DNA of 55,124 nt from Thermus composti (GTDB lineage: Bacteria > Deinococcota > Deinococci > Deinococcales > Thermaceae). The notes under the pieces were generated by a model. The model searched no databases and was not told the origin of the DNA. It saw only the letters and a list, made by a program, of their open reading frames with translations. Both the position numbers and the translations under genes were made by a program. The DNA lies in contig NZ_BMPJ01000014.1 of assembly GCF_014647535.1 (NCBI RefSeq), forward strand, positions 1-55,124, in the 5' to 3' direction. Of the stretch, positions 55,045 through 55,124 are shown piece by piece; the stretch's first letter is position 1; every line of letters starts with the position of its first letter.

Positions 55045-55124
55045 AAAGCCTAAACCAGGGCTTTACCCAAAACTCCTTCCTCGCCCTCCCTTAGCCTGCT
55101 TCAAGAGTTCTTGGGTGACTTCAT

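Overview
The window is about 55 kb of very GC-rich DNA and reads as a chromosomal segment of a Thermus species close to T. thermophilus. The evidence is the family resemblance of peptide deformylase, UvrB, SlpA, GTP cyclohydrolase I, the Nudix (Ndx1-type) hydrolase and the ROK glucokinase to Thermus proteins, the strong G/C preference at third codon positions, tightly overlapping genes, and many promoters placed so that transcription would begin at the start codon (leaderless mRNAs). No rRNA, prophage or CRISPR array was seen. The only mobile-element trace is one decayed insertion-sequence remnant near 37.7 kb.

Layout. 0.1-6.3 kb: a DinB-like protein, a glutaredoxin-like protein, a ZapE-type ATPase, then a co-directional run of deoB, cdaA-cdaR (cyclic di-AMP synthesis) and def-fmt (formyl-methionine cycle). 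6.3-8.6 kb: a two-gene minus-strand operon, a roadblock-like protein and a large membrane protein. 8.6-8.9 kb: tRNA-Gln(CTG), tRNA-Glu(TTC) and tRNA-Glu(CTC). 9-12.8 kb: trxB, a DUF4127 protein and a GAF-GAF-HD-GYP cyclic di-GMP phosphodiesterase. 12.8-18 kb: divergent glmS and slpA, separated by a probable glmS ribozyme and a structured slpA leader, so an amino-sugar gene and the main envelope protein share one intergenic region. 18-30.4 kb: uvrB, a lipoyl-less E2-like protein, an M29 aminopeptidase, an ABC exporter pair, the SRP RNA with two DnaA boxes beside it, a CoA-transferase, an orphan ABC permease, rarA, a 24-residue small ORF behind competing hairpins, a broken DUF1028 gene, a Nudix hydrolase, a gamma-carbonic anhydrase homologue and folE.

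30.4-37.4 kb is the most unusual region: a six-gene minus-strand cluster of secreted proteins (possible major subunit, PapD-like chaperone, small subunit-like protein, 1,035-residue usher-like beta-barrel, two lipoproteins). It faces a divergent winged-helix/STAND-like regulator across the insertion-sequence remnant. I read it as a chaperone-usher-like surface-structure locus. 39.5-44.7 kb: metabolic and housekeeping genes (DUF2905, glucokinase, M20 peptidase, rlmB, UspA, LOG, VOC and HAD proteins). 44.7-49.5 kb: membrane, SWIM-finger, acyltransferase and secreted hydrolase genes, two tRNA-Ser genes and sfsA. 49.5-55 kb: a ZIP transporter with an AT-rich operator candidate, an esterase, a DUF4388 protein, an alanine symporter, a YbaK-type editing protein and an M20 carboxypeptidase.

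Two genome-scale patterns recur. First, a -10 hexamer of form TANNNT usually lies 5 to 7 bases before the start codon. Second, short GC-rich intergenic elements with a GGGGTRCTTAG core sit at gene ends, sometimes supplying the stop codons of convergent genes from their two arms.
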